Shown here: positions 1 through 7,978 of the stretch, one piece after another
How positions within the stretch are numbered: position 1 is the first letter of the stretch
Layout of the letters: every line of letters begins with the position of its first letter
Source: Bacillota bacterium
GTDB taxonomy: Bacteria; Bacillota; Clostridia; Clostridiales; Clostridiaceae
Direction: 5' to 3'
Assembly (NCBI GenBank): GCA_021781655.1
Contig: JAJXWJ010000027.1
Location: 1 to 39,778 of the forward strand
Length of the DNA: 39,778 nt
The notes under the pieces: model-generated
Told to the model about the DNA's origin: nothing
Seen by the model: only the letters and a program-made list of their open reading frames with translations
The model's database searches: none
Program-made: the position numbers and the translations under genes

Positions 1-47
1 ATTATATTTATGTCAAGTGATTGTTTTAAAAAATGACGAAAATAATA

Positions 48-84
48 AAAATGTGACGAAACTCATTGAATATCGTCACATTTT
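48..84 (-). terminator. Terminator of the hydratase gene
   Basis: A perfect 12-bp inverted repeat (AAAATGTGACGA at 48-59 and its complement at 73-84) encloses a 13-nt loop. Read on the minus strand it follows the hydratase stop by about 35 nt and runs into TTTTTATTATTTT, as expected for an intrinsic terminator. Confidence 0.75.
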
Positions 85-92
85 CAATATTT

Positions 93-121
93 TGAATCAC
101 ATGGGCACGCCCAAACCCCTA
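93..121 (-). repeat. GC-rich repeat, copy 1, containing the hydratase stop codon
   Basis: On the minus strand this reads TAGGGGTTTGGGCGTGCCC followed by ATGT, and its first three bases are the TAG stop of the hydratase gene. A near-identical copy lies at 26697-26727, again with its TAG used as the stop of a minus-strand gene. The block is far richer in GC than its surroundings. It can form a short GGGT/GCCC stem. Function is unknown; I do not recognise it as part of a named element. Confidence 0.6.
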
Positions 122-2446
122 TTGTTTGTAATAGTTGATTAGGTTTCCTTTAAGGATTATATCTCTTTCATCCTTTGTAAGGTTTGTTATTTTTAAGTTT
201 ATTTCTGTTATCCCAGCATCATTTATTACTTTGGCCTTTATATCTTCTTTACCATTTATAATAGCTTCTCTTATTCCTTCTACAAATATATAATCATTAA
301 TCTTAAAGTCATAGTTTTCACCCTCAGCAGTTGTAAACGGTAAAATGCCCCAGTTAATCAAGTTGCTTCTATATCTCTTTGTAGCATATTCCTTGCAAAT
401 ATTAGCAAGTCCTCCTAAAACCTTTTGACAAGAAGCAGCTTGTTCTCTAGCGGAACCATCACCTGGTTTTATGGCGTAAATTGCACTACCTACAATTGTG
501 TTAACTTCATTTGCATCTTGACTTACTTTTGCAAGTACAGCTTTAAATTCGCTTAAATCTGCAGCTTTGTTTCCTTCATTAAAAGCTTCTCGAGTCTTTT
601 CTATCGCCTGAACAGCTTTTGCTTTTTCAACATATTCTGGATCTTTTCTTGAAAGAGTAAACTCCGCAAGCTTTAATGGGTTTGATCTATAAGATGAAGT
701 TTCTCCTGATGGAATAAGTTCATCTGTAGTTGTAACTGGATCATGAATTACTGTTACCATTTTCAATAATACATTATCTAGTAATTGAGACATCTTTGGC
801 CAATCAGCTATGTTTGGTCCATATTTTAATTCTACATCTGTTTGTGCTGCTTTATATCCATTATAAACTCTCTTCTCATATATTGACTTATCGAAGTTAT
901 ATTCTAAATTTACATTTGGATTTATTTCAATTTCTGTTGCAGGTGTTAAAACCCCTCCATTTATTGAAGTTGCAGCAATAGACATTGCATCCATTAATGC
1001 TACAGATGCAATTTGCCCTGTGCTTGGTTTTGAACCTTCTCTATTAGGGAAATTTCTTGTAGTATGTCTTATACTTAATCCATTGTTAGTTGGTACATCT
1101 CCAGCTCCAAAGCATGGTCCGCAAAAAGCAGTTTTAACAATTGCTCCACAGCCCATAAGCTTAGACATTGCACCATTTTTAACAAGTTCCATATATACAG
1201 GCTGACTAGCTGGGTATACACTTAAATTAAAATAGTCATTTCCTACTGATTTTCCATCTAAAATATCGGCAGCTCTCACTATATTTTCAAAAGTACCACC
1301 AGAACAGCCTGCAATTATTCCTTGGTCAACCATTATTTTTCCATCTACGATTTTATCAACTAAGTTAAATTTTATATTTGGATTATCAATTTGCTTTTTA
1401 ACATCATCTTCAACCTTTTTTAAAATATCATAAGGATTTTTATTTAACTCCTCTATACTAAATACGTTGCTTGGGTGGAATGGAAGAGCTATCATTGGTA
1501 CAACCTTATCTAAATCCACCATTATTATTCCATCATAGTATGCAACAGTCCCAGGGTCAAGCTTTGTGTATGCATCTGAACGTCCATGAATATTAAAATA
1601 TTCCTTAACCTTTTCGTCTGTTTTCCAAACTGAGCTTAAACAGCTTGTTTCTGTAGTCATAACATCGATACCTATTCTATAGTCAACAGAAAGGTTATCT
1701 ACTCCAGGTCCAACAAATTCCATAACCTTATTTTTAACGAAACCATTGTTAAATACTTCTCCTATTATAGCAAGTGCAACGTCCTGTGGTCCTACTCCTG
1801 GTCTTGGTGTTCCTTCTAAGTATACTGCTATAACATCTGGATAATCTACATCGTAGGTTTTATTTAAAAGTTGTTTTACAAGTTCTGGACCGCCTTCACC
1901 TATAGCCATAGTTCCAAGTGCTCCATAACGAGTATGGCTATCTGAGCCAAGTATCATCTTTCCACAGCCAGCCATCATTTCTCTCATATATTGATGTATA
2001 ACAGCTAAATGTGCTGGAACGTAAATTCCACCATATTTTTTTACTGCTGAAAGACCAAATACATGGTCATCTTCATTAATTGTTCCACCAACAGCACATA
2101 ATGAATTGTGACAGTTTGTCAAAACATACGGCAATGGAAATTCTTTTAGCCCACTAGCCTTTGCAGTTTGAATTATTCCTACATATGTTATATCGTGAGA
2201 TGCTAATGCATCAAATTTAATCTTCAATTTTTTTATGTCTTCTGAGGTATTGTGTTTCTCTATAATATCATAGGAAATAGTATTTTTCTTTGCTTCTTCC
2301 TTAGCTACATATTTCTTACCATCTTCAACTGCTATTCCTTCAGCTTTTAACTGCGCGACAATGGCTTCTTCAGTAAGACTTCCATCATATCCTAAAACTT
2401 TTTGTCCTTTATAAAGGTATACCCCTCTATTTTCAAGCTTTATCAC
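119..2446 (-). CDS. Aconitase-superfamily hydratase (YbhJ-like)
   Basis: A 775-residue [4Fe-4S] hydro-lyase of the aconitase superfamily. The cluster ligands are visible as C381 (GCSGG) and C442/C445 (CGPCFG), with the spacing of true aconitases. GSDSHT at 167-172 and RNFPNREG near 464 are substrate-site motifs. The C-terminal part from about 640, with DGSAREQAA, matches the swivel domain. The overall layout resembles E. coli YbhJ and clostridial proteins annotated simply as hydratase rather than AcnA, AcnB or LeuC, so the substrate is uncertain (citrate/isocitrate or a related 2-hydroxy acid). The ATG at 2446 has a GGAG-like site just upstream. A LysR-type gene is divergently transcribed 159 bp away and is the probable regulator. 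The stop codon lies within a GC-rich repeat and is followed by a strong terminator. Confidence 0.88.
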   Translation of the reverse strand: MIKLENRGVYLYKGQKVLGYDGSLTEEAIVAQLKAEGIAVEDGKKYVAKEEAKKNTISYDIIEKHNTSEDIKKLKIKFDALASHDITYVGIIQTAKASGLKEFPLPYVLTNCHNSLCAVGGTINEDDHVFGLSAVKKYGGIYVPAHLAVIHQYMREMMAGCGKMILGSDSHTRYGALGTMAIGEGGPELVKQLLNKTYDVDYPDVIAVYLEGTPRPGVGPQDVALAIIGEVFNNGFVKNKVMEFVGPGVDNLSVDYRIGIDVMTTETSCLSSVWKTDEKVKEYFNIHGRSDAYTKLDPGTVAYYDGIIMVDLDKVVPMIALPFHPSNVFSIEELNKNPYDILKKVEDDVKKQIDNPNIKFNLVDKIVDGKIMVDQGIIAGCSGGTFENIVRAADILDGKSVGNDYFNLSVYPASQPVYMELVKNGAMSKLMGCGAIVKTAFCGPCFGAGDVPTNNGLSIRHTTRNFPNREGSKPSTGQIASVALMDAMSIAATSINGGVLTPATEIEINPNVNLEYNFDKSIYEKRVYNGYKAAQTDVELKYGPNIADWPKMSQLLDNVLLKMVTVIHDPVTTTDELIPSGETSSYRSNPLKLAEFTLSRKDPEYVEKAKAVQAIEKTREAFNEGNKAADLSEFKAVLAKVSQDANEVNTIVGSAIYAIKPGDGSAREQAASCQKVLGGLANICKEYATKRYRSNLINWGILPFTTAEGENYDFKINDYIFVEGIREAIINGKEDIKAKVINDAGITEINLKITNLTKDERDIILKGNLINYYKQ

Positions 2447-2501
2447 AACAAATCACTCCTCTTTTTATTTTCTATTGCAAAAATCGACTCTTATGTGTAC
2501 T

Positions 2502-2530
2502 ATTATATCAAATAGACAATTATATTGAAA
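2502..2530 (-). promoter_or_regulatory. Possible promoter of the hydratase gene
   Basis: On the minus strand a perfect TATAAT (2502-2507) lies 17 bp from TTTCAA (2525-2530). The -10 is good and the -35 weak, which would fit a promoter that needs an activator such as the adjacent LysR protein. This is inference from sequence only. Confidence 0.4.
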
Positions 2531-2537
2531 ATATTAT
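2519..2537. promoter_or_regulatory. Imperfect palindrome, candidate LysR operator
   Basis: ATTATATTGAAAATATTAT is a near-palindrome (7 of 8 arm positions match) in the gap between the divergent LysR and hydratase genes, overlapping the proposed hydratase -35. LysR regulators typically bind such AT-rich dyads in the shared divergent region. In so AT-rich a genome it could be chance. Confidence 0.3.
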
Positions 2538-2605
2538 TTATGTATTAAACTTATACTTTATTTATATAAATAGCTTTTTTACATCACTTTCCGGAGGTTA
2601 TTCAT

Positions 2606-3472
2606 TTGGATATAAAACAGCTTTACTATTTCCTTACCATTGTTGAAGAAGGCAGTATATCAAAAGCTGCTAAAAAGCTTCATATGGCTCAGCCACCTCT
2701 TAGTCAGCAACTAAAGCTTTTAGAAGAGGAATTAAATGTAAAACTTATTGAAAGAAGCACAAGAAAACTTAAAGTAACCGATGTTGGTATTATTTTAAGC
2801 AAAAGGGCCAAGCAAATTGTAAATTTAATGGGCAATACAGAAAAAGAAGTTAAAGATATAAGTGAAGGACTGGCAGGAACTTTAACTATTGGTACTGTAT
2901 CCTCTGCAGGAGCTTCTATATTGCCTATCCATATTAAGCGTTTTTTAAACAAATATCCAAACATTCATTTTGAAATTTTAGATGAAGATAGCAACCGCAT
3001 AATTGAACTTTTGCATAATAGCATCATTGATATAGGAATAATTTGTACACCTTTTAACAATGATGAGCTTGAATCTATTATTATGCCCGATGAACCAATG
3101 ATAGTTGTTGGCACAAATCTACCTTGGAATAATAATAAAAAATATATAACTTTTTCTGATTTATGTAAAGTTAATCTTATGGTTCAGCAACGATTTGAAA
3201 AAAAAATTATAGAGCTTAGTCAAAAATCAGGCTTTAATGCAAATATTTTTTGCAAAAGCAACGATGTGAGAACTCTTCTATTATGGGCAAGCAATGGAAT
3301 AGGACTCGCTATTGTTCCCAAAAACTGTATAAATTTAGTTCAAAGTGAAAAGCTTAAATTTATAGAAGTAAAAGAACCTGCCTTAACGGTTGGAACAGCA
3401 ATAATTTGGCGAAAAAATCAATATTTATCTAGTATTGCAAAGCATTTTTTAGAAACCTTCATTACAAATTGA
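2606..3472 (+). CDS. LysR-family transcriptional regulator
   Basis: A 288-residue protein with a classic LysR N-terminus: a winged helix-turn-helix over residues 1-60 (FLTIVEEGSISKAAKKL, then QPPLSQQLKLLEEEL) and a periplasmic-binding-like effector domain from about 90 to the end. The start is TTG, supported by GGAGG at 2593-2597 with 8-nt spacing. It is divergent from the aconitase-like hydratase, the arrangement seen for LysR regulators that control their neighbour; Bacillus CitR beside citA is an analogous case. Effector unknown. A TPP riboswitch begins about 45 nt after the stop and belongs to the next gene. Confidence 0.9.
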   Translation: MDIKQLYYFLTIVEEGSISKAAKKLHMAQPPLSQQLKLLEEELNVKLIERSTRKLKVTDVGIILSKRAKQIVNLMGNTEKEVKDISEGLAGTLTIGTVSSAGASILPIHIKRFLNKYPNIHFEILDEDSNRIIELLHNSIIDIGIICTPFNNDELESIIMPDEPMIVVGTNLPWNNNKKYITFSDLCKVNLMVQQRFEKKIIELSQKSGFNANIFCKSNDVRTLLLWASNGIGLAIVPKNCINLVQSEKLKFIEVKEPALTVGTAIIWRKNQYLSSIAKHFLETFITN

Positions 3473-3518
3473 TTTCATTAGCTATTGTAATATATAAACT
3501 ATTGTAATATAATTAATA

Positions 3519-3630
3519 AAAAGCTAGGGGTGCCTTTGGCTGAGAAATGATTTTTTCATTAACCCTTCGGAATTTTTAAATAAATTTCGATAACCTGATC
3601 TGGATAATACCAGCGTAGGGAAGCAGATTT
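3519..3630 (+). promoter_or_regulatory. TPP riboswitch aptamer (THI box)
   Basis: The conserved THI-box elements appear in order: GGGGTGCC at 3527-3534, GGCTGAGA at 3538-3545, then ACCTGATCTGGATAATACCA around 3593-3612 and GCGTAGGGAAGC at 3613-3624. It lies directly upstream of thiT, so thiamine pyrophosphate should repress the transporter gene. The variable P3 arm is AT-rich. Confidence 0.95.
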
Positions 3631-3653
3631 AATTAACTTTTTTATGTTAAAGT

Positions 3654-3687
3654 AAACCTCCTAGCTAATATTTTTAGGAGGTTTTTT
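3654..3687 (+). terminator. Riboswitch expression platform: terminator that also hides the thiT RBS
   Basis: AAACCTCCTA (3654-3663) pairs perfectly with TAGGAGGTTT (3675-3684) around an 11-nt loop and is followed by T residues to 3687. The 3' arm contains the AGGAGG Shine-Dalgarno (3676-3681) of thiT. One hairpin can thus end transcription or block ribosome access. The competing pairing is AGCTAGG (3522-3528, riboswitch P1 region) with CCTAGCT (3660-3666), which would break the hairpin when TPP is absent. Confidence 0.8.
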
Positions 3688-3690
3688 ATA

Positions 3691-4374
3691 ATGAACGCAA
3701 TTATTCATAACTTTATTACTGGCTTTAGAACTGTCAATTTTAACGATGTTAAAGGTCAATTATTAGCTAATCCATCTACTTTTTTAGCAATCTTTGGTGT
3801 TTTAATTTTAGTTTTTGGTTTTATTAAAATCAGAAAAGTTAAACTTTCAACTAAAATGATAGCACAAATCGGCATTGCACTTGCATTGTCTTCAGTACTA
3901 CAAATATTTAGATTATATCATTTCCCTGAAGGTGGTAGTGTAACCTTAGGAAGTCTTGTCCCAATAATTATTATAGCTATTGTATATGGACCAGAAGTTG
4001 GATTTTTAGCAGGCTTTTTGCATGGCATGATAACTTTAATACTTGATCCGTATATTTTACAACCAGTACAATTTCTATTTGATTATCCACTTCCATCTAT
4101 GGCATTAGGACTTGCTGGTTACTTTGGTAATAAAAAAGTATTGGGTGCAGTAGTCGCTATTTTCGTAAAATATATTTTTCACTTTTTATCTGGTGTTATT
4201 TTCTTTGGAAGTTATGCCCCTAAAGGTATGTCTCCTATAATTTATTCTTTAACCGTAAATGGAAGCATGATGCTTATCGAAGGTGGAATTGCTGTTGTAA
4301 TTATTGCACTGTTACCGATGGATTTAATTATTAAACATATAAAGCAACCTATAAAAAGTGAGATATTGCAATGA
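3691..4374 (+). CDS. thiT: Energy-coupled thiamine transporter subunit ThiT
   Basis: A 227-residue integral membrane protein with about six hydrophobic segments. The stretch around residues 87-112 (GSLVPIIIIAIVYGPEVGFL and the following AGFLHG) is characteristic of the ThiT substrate-binding S component of ECF transporters. ThiT binds thiamine and works with the shared EcfA/A'/T energising module, which is not in this window. The upstream TPP riboswitch independently supports thiamine as substrate. The N-terminus (residues 1-27) is an amphipathic extension before the first membrane helix. The ATG is preceded by AGGAGG, which the riboswitch hairpin can sequester. It is transcribed alone and ends at a 14-bp hairpin shared with tcdA. 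Confidence 0.9.
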   Translation: MNAIIHNFITGFRTVNFNDVKGQLLANPSTFLAIFGVLILVFGFIKIRKVKLSTKMIAQIGIALALSSVLQIFRLYHFPEGGSVTLGSLVPIIIIAIVYGPEVGFLAGFLHGMITLILDPYILQPVQFLFDYPLPSMALGLAGYFGNKKVLGAVVAIFVKYIFHFLSGVIFFGSYAPKGMSPIIYSLTVNGSMMLIEGGIAVVIIALLPMDLIIKHIKQPIKSEILQ

Positions 4375-4379
4375 TTATA

Positions 4380-4411
4380 GATAAGAGGAATAGAAAACTA
4401 TTCCTCTTATC
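4380..4411. terminator. Bidirectional terminator between thiT and tcdA
   Basis: GATAAGAGGAATAG (4380-4393) and its exact complement (4398-4411) form a 14-bp stem with an AAAA loop. It lies just after the thiT stop and includes the last codons and TAA stop of tcdA on the other strand. The T tract is weak on both sides. Confidence 0.6.
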
Positions 4412-5165
4412 TTATTCCAATAATATCTTTTATTACTTCCCCACCTATTATCATTCCGGCAACTGGTGGTACAAAAGATATACTTCCAGGTATTTGCCTC
4501 TTTGCAGCACATTTTTTTGTTCCTCCAGTACAAACACATCCTTCTTTGCATGTTATAACTTCTTCGCTTCTTGGCTTTAATGGCATCTCTTCTGAATATA
4601 GGACCTTTAATTTTTCCACATTTCTTTTTCTAAGCTCATATCTCATTACTTTGGCTAAAGGACAAATTCTTGTATCATATATATCAGCAATTTTAAATTT
4701 TGTTGGATCAAGCTTATTTCCTGTACCAAGGCAGCATATGATTTTAATATTTTTACTTTGACAATATAAAACTAATGAAATTTTAGAAGAAACCGTATCG
4801 ATTGCATCTACCACATAATCTGTATCTTCTGTAATTATTTCCTCTATATTATCTTCTTTCACAAAGGTTTGGTGAATTATAACCTCACACTTAGGGTTAA
4901 TGCTAAGTATTCTTTCCTTCATAACTTCAACCTTTGGCTTACTTATTGTATTAAAGGTTGCATGAACTTGCCTATTTAAATTTGTTAAACAAACAGTGTC
5001 ATCATCAATAAGTACAAGTTTCCCTACTCCTCCTCTTACTAATGCCTCCACTACAAAGCTTCCTACTCCTCCTATTCCAAATACAACCACCTTACTATTT
5101 TTTAATTTTTCTAAAGCATCACTTCCAATTAAAAGTTCTGTTCTTGATAATGAGTGTTGCGGCAT
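4407..5165 (-). CDS. tcdA: tRNA threonylcarbamoyladenosine dehydratase TcdA
   Basis: A 252-residue E1-like, ThiF/MoeB-superfamily enzyme. The ATP-binding loop GIGGVGS is at 30-36, the adenylation-site NLNRQ at 62-66, and DAIDTVSSK at 120-128. This order and the short length match TcdA (YgdL/CsdL), which uses ATP to cyclise t6A to ct6A at position 37 of ANN-decoding tRNAs. A cysteine-rich stretch near the C-terminus (C206, C210, C212, C219) could bind a metal. The ATG has AGGAG upstream. It lies next to a thiamine transporter, but the lack of a sulfur-carrier gene and the CsdL-like features argue against thiamine ThiF. Confidence 0.85.
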   Translation of the reverse strand: MPQHSLSRTELLIGSDALEKLKNSKVVVFGIGGVGSFVVEALVRGGVGKLVLIDDDTVCLTNLNRQVHATFNTISKPKVEVMKERILSINPKCEVIIHQTFVKEDNIEEIITEDTDYVVDAIDTVSSKISLVLYCQSKNIKIICCLGTGNKLDPTKFKIADIYDTRICPLAKVMRYELRKRNVEKLKVLYSEEMPLKPRSEEVITCKEGCVCTGGTKKCAAKRQIPGSISFVPPVAGMIIGGEVIKDIIGIR

Positions 5166-5258
5166 TTACTTCTCTCCTTTTTTAATATACTAATAATTTG
5201 TACTAATCTTACATTTACTTTCATATTAATATTTAGATTAATTTGTTCCGAGGTTTAT

Positions 5259-5726
5259 ATGTATAACAAAAAACCTATTTATATTATTTCTATTTTTATT
5301 ATTGCAATTATATTAGCAGGCTGTAATAATTATATCCAGTTCAAAAAGCCTAATAATTTTTATTATTCTAATGAGTTAATTAGAAATATAGAAAACTCAA
5401 AATCATATAGATGTACTATATTAGACACAAATCTTTATAAAGAATACACCGTGACAAAAGATGATAAGACTATAATCCTAAATTTTTTCAAATGCTTACA
5501 TAAAGAAAATTTTACTTTAAAGCCTAAAGTGCTTCCTAAAAAACCATTATATAAAATTTTCTTTACCTTCCAAAAAGAAAAATATGTTTTAAATGTATTC
5601 TCTCAGGATTACATAAGCGTTTATCCATGGGACGGAAGCTACTGTGAGGATTATATTATAGCTAAGGACATCCCAATAAAATACAGTGTTTATTCTTTAT
5701 GTACCTATATTTTTACAAGGCAATAA
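5259..5726 (+). CDS. Small hypothetical lipoprotein
   Basis: A 155-residue secreted lipoprotein of unknown function. The start chosen is the ATG at 5259, preceded by CGAGG, because it gives a clean type II signal peptide: KK near the N-terminus, a hydrophobic core, and the lipobox LAGC with C22 as the lipidated residue. The reading frame stays open upstream to 5154, but that extension overlaps the tcdA start and has no ribosome site. The mature part is rich in Lys, Tyr and Phe and mostly looks beta-rich. It resembles small Clostridium-restricted lipoprotein families but I cannot name one with confidence. It converges on folB-folK with only 3 bp between stop codons. Confidence 0.75.
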   Translation: MYNKKPIYIISIFIIAIILAGCNNYIQFKKPNNFYYSNELIRNIENSKSYRCTILDTNLYKEYTVTKDDKTIILNFFKCLHKENFTLKPKVLPKKPLYKIFFTFQKEKYVLNVFSQDYISVYPWDGSYCEDYIIAKDIPIKYSVYSLCTYIFTRQ

Positions 5727-5729
5727 TTA

Positions 5730-6560
5730 TTAAAAATCTTTATTGCTTTTCGTTACCTCTTCCCACAATTGTATTATTGTTTTATTTAACAATGGATGGA
5801 TATAATATGGTGCTATATCGCTGAGAGGTTTTAGTACAAATAGTCTCTCATGCATTCTCGGATGGGGAACTACTATATTTTCATCGGTTGATACAATATC
5901 GTCATAAAGTAAAATATCCAAATCAATAGTTCTTGGTCCCCATCTAATTATTCTTTCACGTTTTAGTGCTTCTTCTATTTTTAGCATAGTTTCTAAAAGT
6001 TCTTTTGGCTTTTTTAATGTTTTTAACTGAATTACGCTGTTGGCGAAATTATCCTGATCCGTGTAACCAACAGGTTTAGTTATATACACTTGCGACTGTT
6101 TAGTTACTTTTATGCCTTCAGTTTCCTTAATCATATCAATGGCCAGCTTTAAATTGCCTTCTTTATCTCCTAAATTTGAACCAAGCCCAATAAAAGCAGT
6201 GTGCCAGCCTCTTTCAATTTCAACACCTACATATTTTAATGGCTTACCAATAGGTGCTGATGGTTTTTTTATGTTTATTTTCACTTTATCAATTAAAGTA
6301 TATTCATTTAAAATAATATTTGCCAAATATTCAGCACAGCTTTCTATAAGATCAAATTTTTTTTCTATAAACCTTTGTTCAATTTTATGACAAAGTTCAG
6401 CATAGTTTACTGTTTTATTTAAATCATCAGTCATTCCAGGGGGGTTTAGATCAAGATAAAGTTCAGCTGATATAAAAAACCGCTGCCCCATATTTTTTTC
6501 TTCAATATATACGCCATGATATCCATAAACTTCTAAATCTTTTATAAAGATTTTATCCAA
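5730..6560 (-). CDS. folK: Fused dihydroneopterin aldolase / HPPK (FolB-FolK)
   Basis: A bifunctional folate enzyme of 276 residues. Residues 1-118 are dihydroneopterin aldolase (IFIKDLEVYGYHGVYIEEK at the start, with KKPSAPIG near its end). The rest is 6-hydroxymethyl-7,8-dihydropterin pyrophosphokinase, shown by FIGLGSNLGDKEGNL and RWGPRTIDLDILLYDD. Together they convert dihydroneopterin to the pyrophosphorylated pterin used by FolP. I place the start at a TTG (6560) because AGAGGTGG lies 5 nt before it; a GTG at 6569 in the same frame overlaps that site. The gene overlaps the end of folP by 8 nt, implying translational coupling. FolB-FolK fusions are known in clostridia. Confidence 0.93.
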   Translation of the reverse strand: MDKIFIKDLEVYGYHGVYIEEKNMGQRFFISAELYLDLNPPGMTDDLNKTVNYAELCHKIEQRFIEKKFDLIESCAEYLANIILNEYTLIDKVKINIKKPSAPIGKPLKYVGVEIERGWHTAFIGLGSNLGDKEGNLKLAIDMIKETEGIKVTKQSQVYITKPVGYTDQDNFANSVIQLKTLKKPKELLETMLKIEEALKRERIIRWGPRTIDLDILLYDDIVSTDENIVVPHPRMHERLFVLKPLSDIAPYYIHPLLNKTIIQLWEEVTKSNKDF

Positions 6561-7371
6561 TTTTGCCACCTCTTATTATAGCGTCAGTCATTACTGCAGC
6601 TCTTTTATTTTCTTTTATGTCATGAACCCTTACGAAATCACAGCCTTTCATTATTCCTATTACAGTTGTTGCTACTGTTCCTTCTACTCTTTCACTACTT
6701 GGAAGATTTAGTGCATTTCCAATCATAGATTTTCTTGATGTACCAAGTAATACTGGATACCCTAAGCTTTTAATTGACTCTAGTTTATTCATTGTTTCAA
6801 GATTTTCCTCATAGCTTTTTGCAAAACCAATACCTGGGTCTAAAATAACATTTTCTTTACTAACTCCTGCACTTAAAGCTATGCTTATGCTTTCTTGTAA
6901 ATCTTTTAATATGTCCTCTATAAGACTAGCATAGTTAGCTTCCTGTCTATTATGCATAAGACAGCAGGCTACATTATACTTAGCAGCTACTTTTGCCATA
7001 TCCGCATCTTTTTTAAAACCCCATACATCATTAATTAACGCTGCACCTTTTTTTATAGCTTCCTCTGCAACTTTTGCTTTGTAAGTATCTACAGATATTG
7101 GTACTTCTATTTCGCTTTTTAGCGCTTCTATTACTGGAATAACTCTTCTTATTTCTTCTTCTGCTTCTACTGCAGTGTGATTTGGCCTAGTTGATTCTCC
7201 TCCAATATCTATAATATCTGCCCCCATAGAAATCATTTCCTTAGCATGCTCAATTGCTTTATCTATATTATTAAACTTGCCTCCATCTGAAAAAGAATCT
7301 GGAGTTACATTTAAGATTCCCATAATATAAGTTCTTTTACCTAATTCAAAATCACTATTTCCTATTTTCAT
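6553..7371 (-). CDS. folP: Dihydropteroate synthase
   Basis: A 272-residue TIM-barrel enzyme that joins 6-hydroxymethyldihydropterin pyrophosphate to p-aminobenzoate, the sulfonamide-sensitive step of folate synthesis. Signature motifs are NVTPDSFSDGG near residue 20, DIGGESTRP near 55, and the later DPGIGFAKS and GTSRKS. The frame is open to 7437, but the ATG at 7371 has GAGGTGG just upstream and starts at the usual place (MKIGNSDFELG), whereas the longer version would run deep into the HD gene. It is the middle gene of a three-gene operon, 13 bp after the HD gene and overlapping folB-folK. Confidence 0.95.
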   Translation of the reverse strand: MKIGNSDFELGKRTYIMGILNVTPDSFSDGGKFNNIDKAIEHAKEMISMGADIIDIGGESTRPNHTAVEAEEEIRRVIPVIEALKSEIEVPISVDTYKAKVAEEAIKKGAALINDVWGFKKDADMAKVAAKYNVACCLMHNRQEANYASLIEDILKDLQESISIALSAGVSKENVILDPGIGFAKSYEENLETMNKLESIKSLGYPVLLGTSRKSMIGNALNLPSSERVEGTVATTVIGIMKGCDFVRVHDIKENKRAAVMTDAIIRGGKIG

Positions 7372-7384
7372 TTTCCACCTCATA

Positions 7385-7879
7385 CTAATATTTAACTGTA
7401 CTATTTTTTTTATCATAAGACCAATTGCACTTTTCACTCATTTTACACGAAAAACAATTTCTAGACAATTTATCTGCACGATATAATATACCATTTAAAT
7501 CGTTTATTGAATTATTTTTATCCCTATGTTTAGAAATTGCCTCTACAATAATTTCAATTTCTTCAAATTCAAAACCACAATCTATAAGTATTTTCCTTGC
7601 TATTTGGCTGCTTGCTATTTCATGAGGAATTTTGTCTTCATACTGTTTATGCCTTCCAATATCATGTAAAAGCGAAGCTACATAAATTATTTCCTTTGAA
7701 ATGCCTAGTCCCATTTCTAAATTTAAAACATAGCATATTCTTGCCACCGACAAAAAATGCTCCATATCATGCCTGCAATACTTTCGATTTTTTTCACACT
7801 TTTTTATTTTATCTAAAGATTTTTGATATTTTTTATTATTTAAAATTTTATCTACTTTTTTCATTCCATCCAAATTCAA
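7385..7879 (-). CDS. HD-domain phosphohydrolase of the folate operon
   Basis: A 164-residue metal-dependent HD protein. Ligand candidates are H37 (CRHDMEHF), the HD pair H72-D73 (LLHDIGRH), H86 (PHEIA) and D136 (RADKL). A C-terminal cluster C142, C145, C151 (NCFSCKMSEKC) is unusual for the family. The start is TTG at 7879 with GGAGG 8 nt upstream. It is first in an operon with folP and folB-folK. The family contains nucleotide phosphatases and the archaeal MptB cyclic phosphodiesterase of pterin synthesis, so a role in dephosphorylating a pterin intermediate is attractive, but this is inferred from context only. No folE is present in the window. Confidence 0.8.
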   Translation of the reverse strand: MNLDGMKKVDKILNNKKYQKSLDKIKKCEKNRKYCRHDMEHFLSVARICYVLNLEMGLGISKEIIYVASLLHDIGRHKQYEDKIPHEIASSQIARKILIDCGFEFEEIEIIVEAISKHRDKNNSINDLNGILYRADKLSRNCFSCKMSEKCNWSYDKKNSTVKY

Positions 7880-7978
7880 GTTGTAAACCTCCGCGTTAAA
7901 ACTTTTTTTTATATTTATGTGTCTTATTTAGATTTTTATTATATAATAAATATACTATATTGTGAAAGAGGTTATATG

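Noticed and set aside
93-121. Hydratase repeat as a plain terminator
   Set aside because: The stem is short and not followed by a T tract; the real terminator hairpin is at 48-84, so the repeat needs another explanation.
4371-4580. Plus-strand open frame after thiT
   Set aside because: It runs antisense through the 3' end of tcdA and over a terminator hairpin, with no ribosome site or recognisable domain.
4407-5165. ThiF for thiamine synthesis, suggested by the neighbouring thiamine transporter
   Set aside because: The length, motif pattern and lack of ThiS/ThiG genes fit TcdA better, and the gene is convergent with thiT rather than in its operon.
5154-5258. N-terminal extension of the small lipoprotein
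   Set aside because: It overlaps the tcdA start, has no ribosome site, and would destroy the clean lipoprotein signal that begins at 5259.
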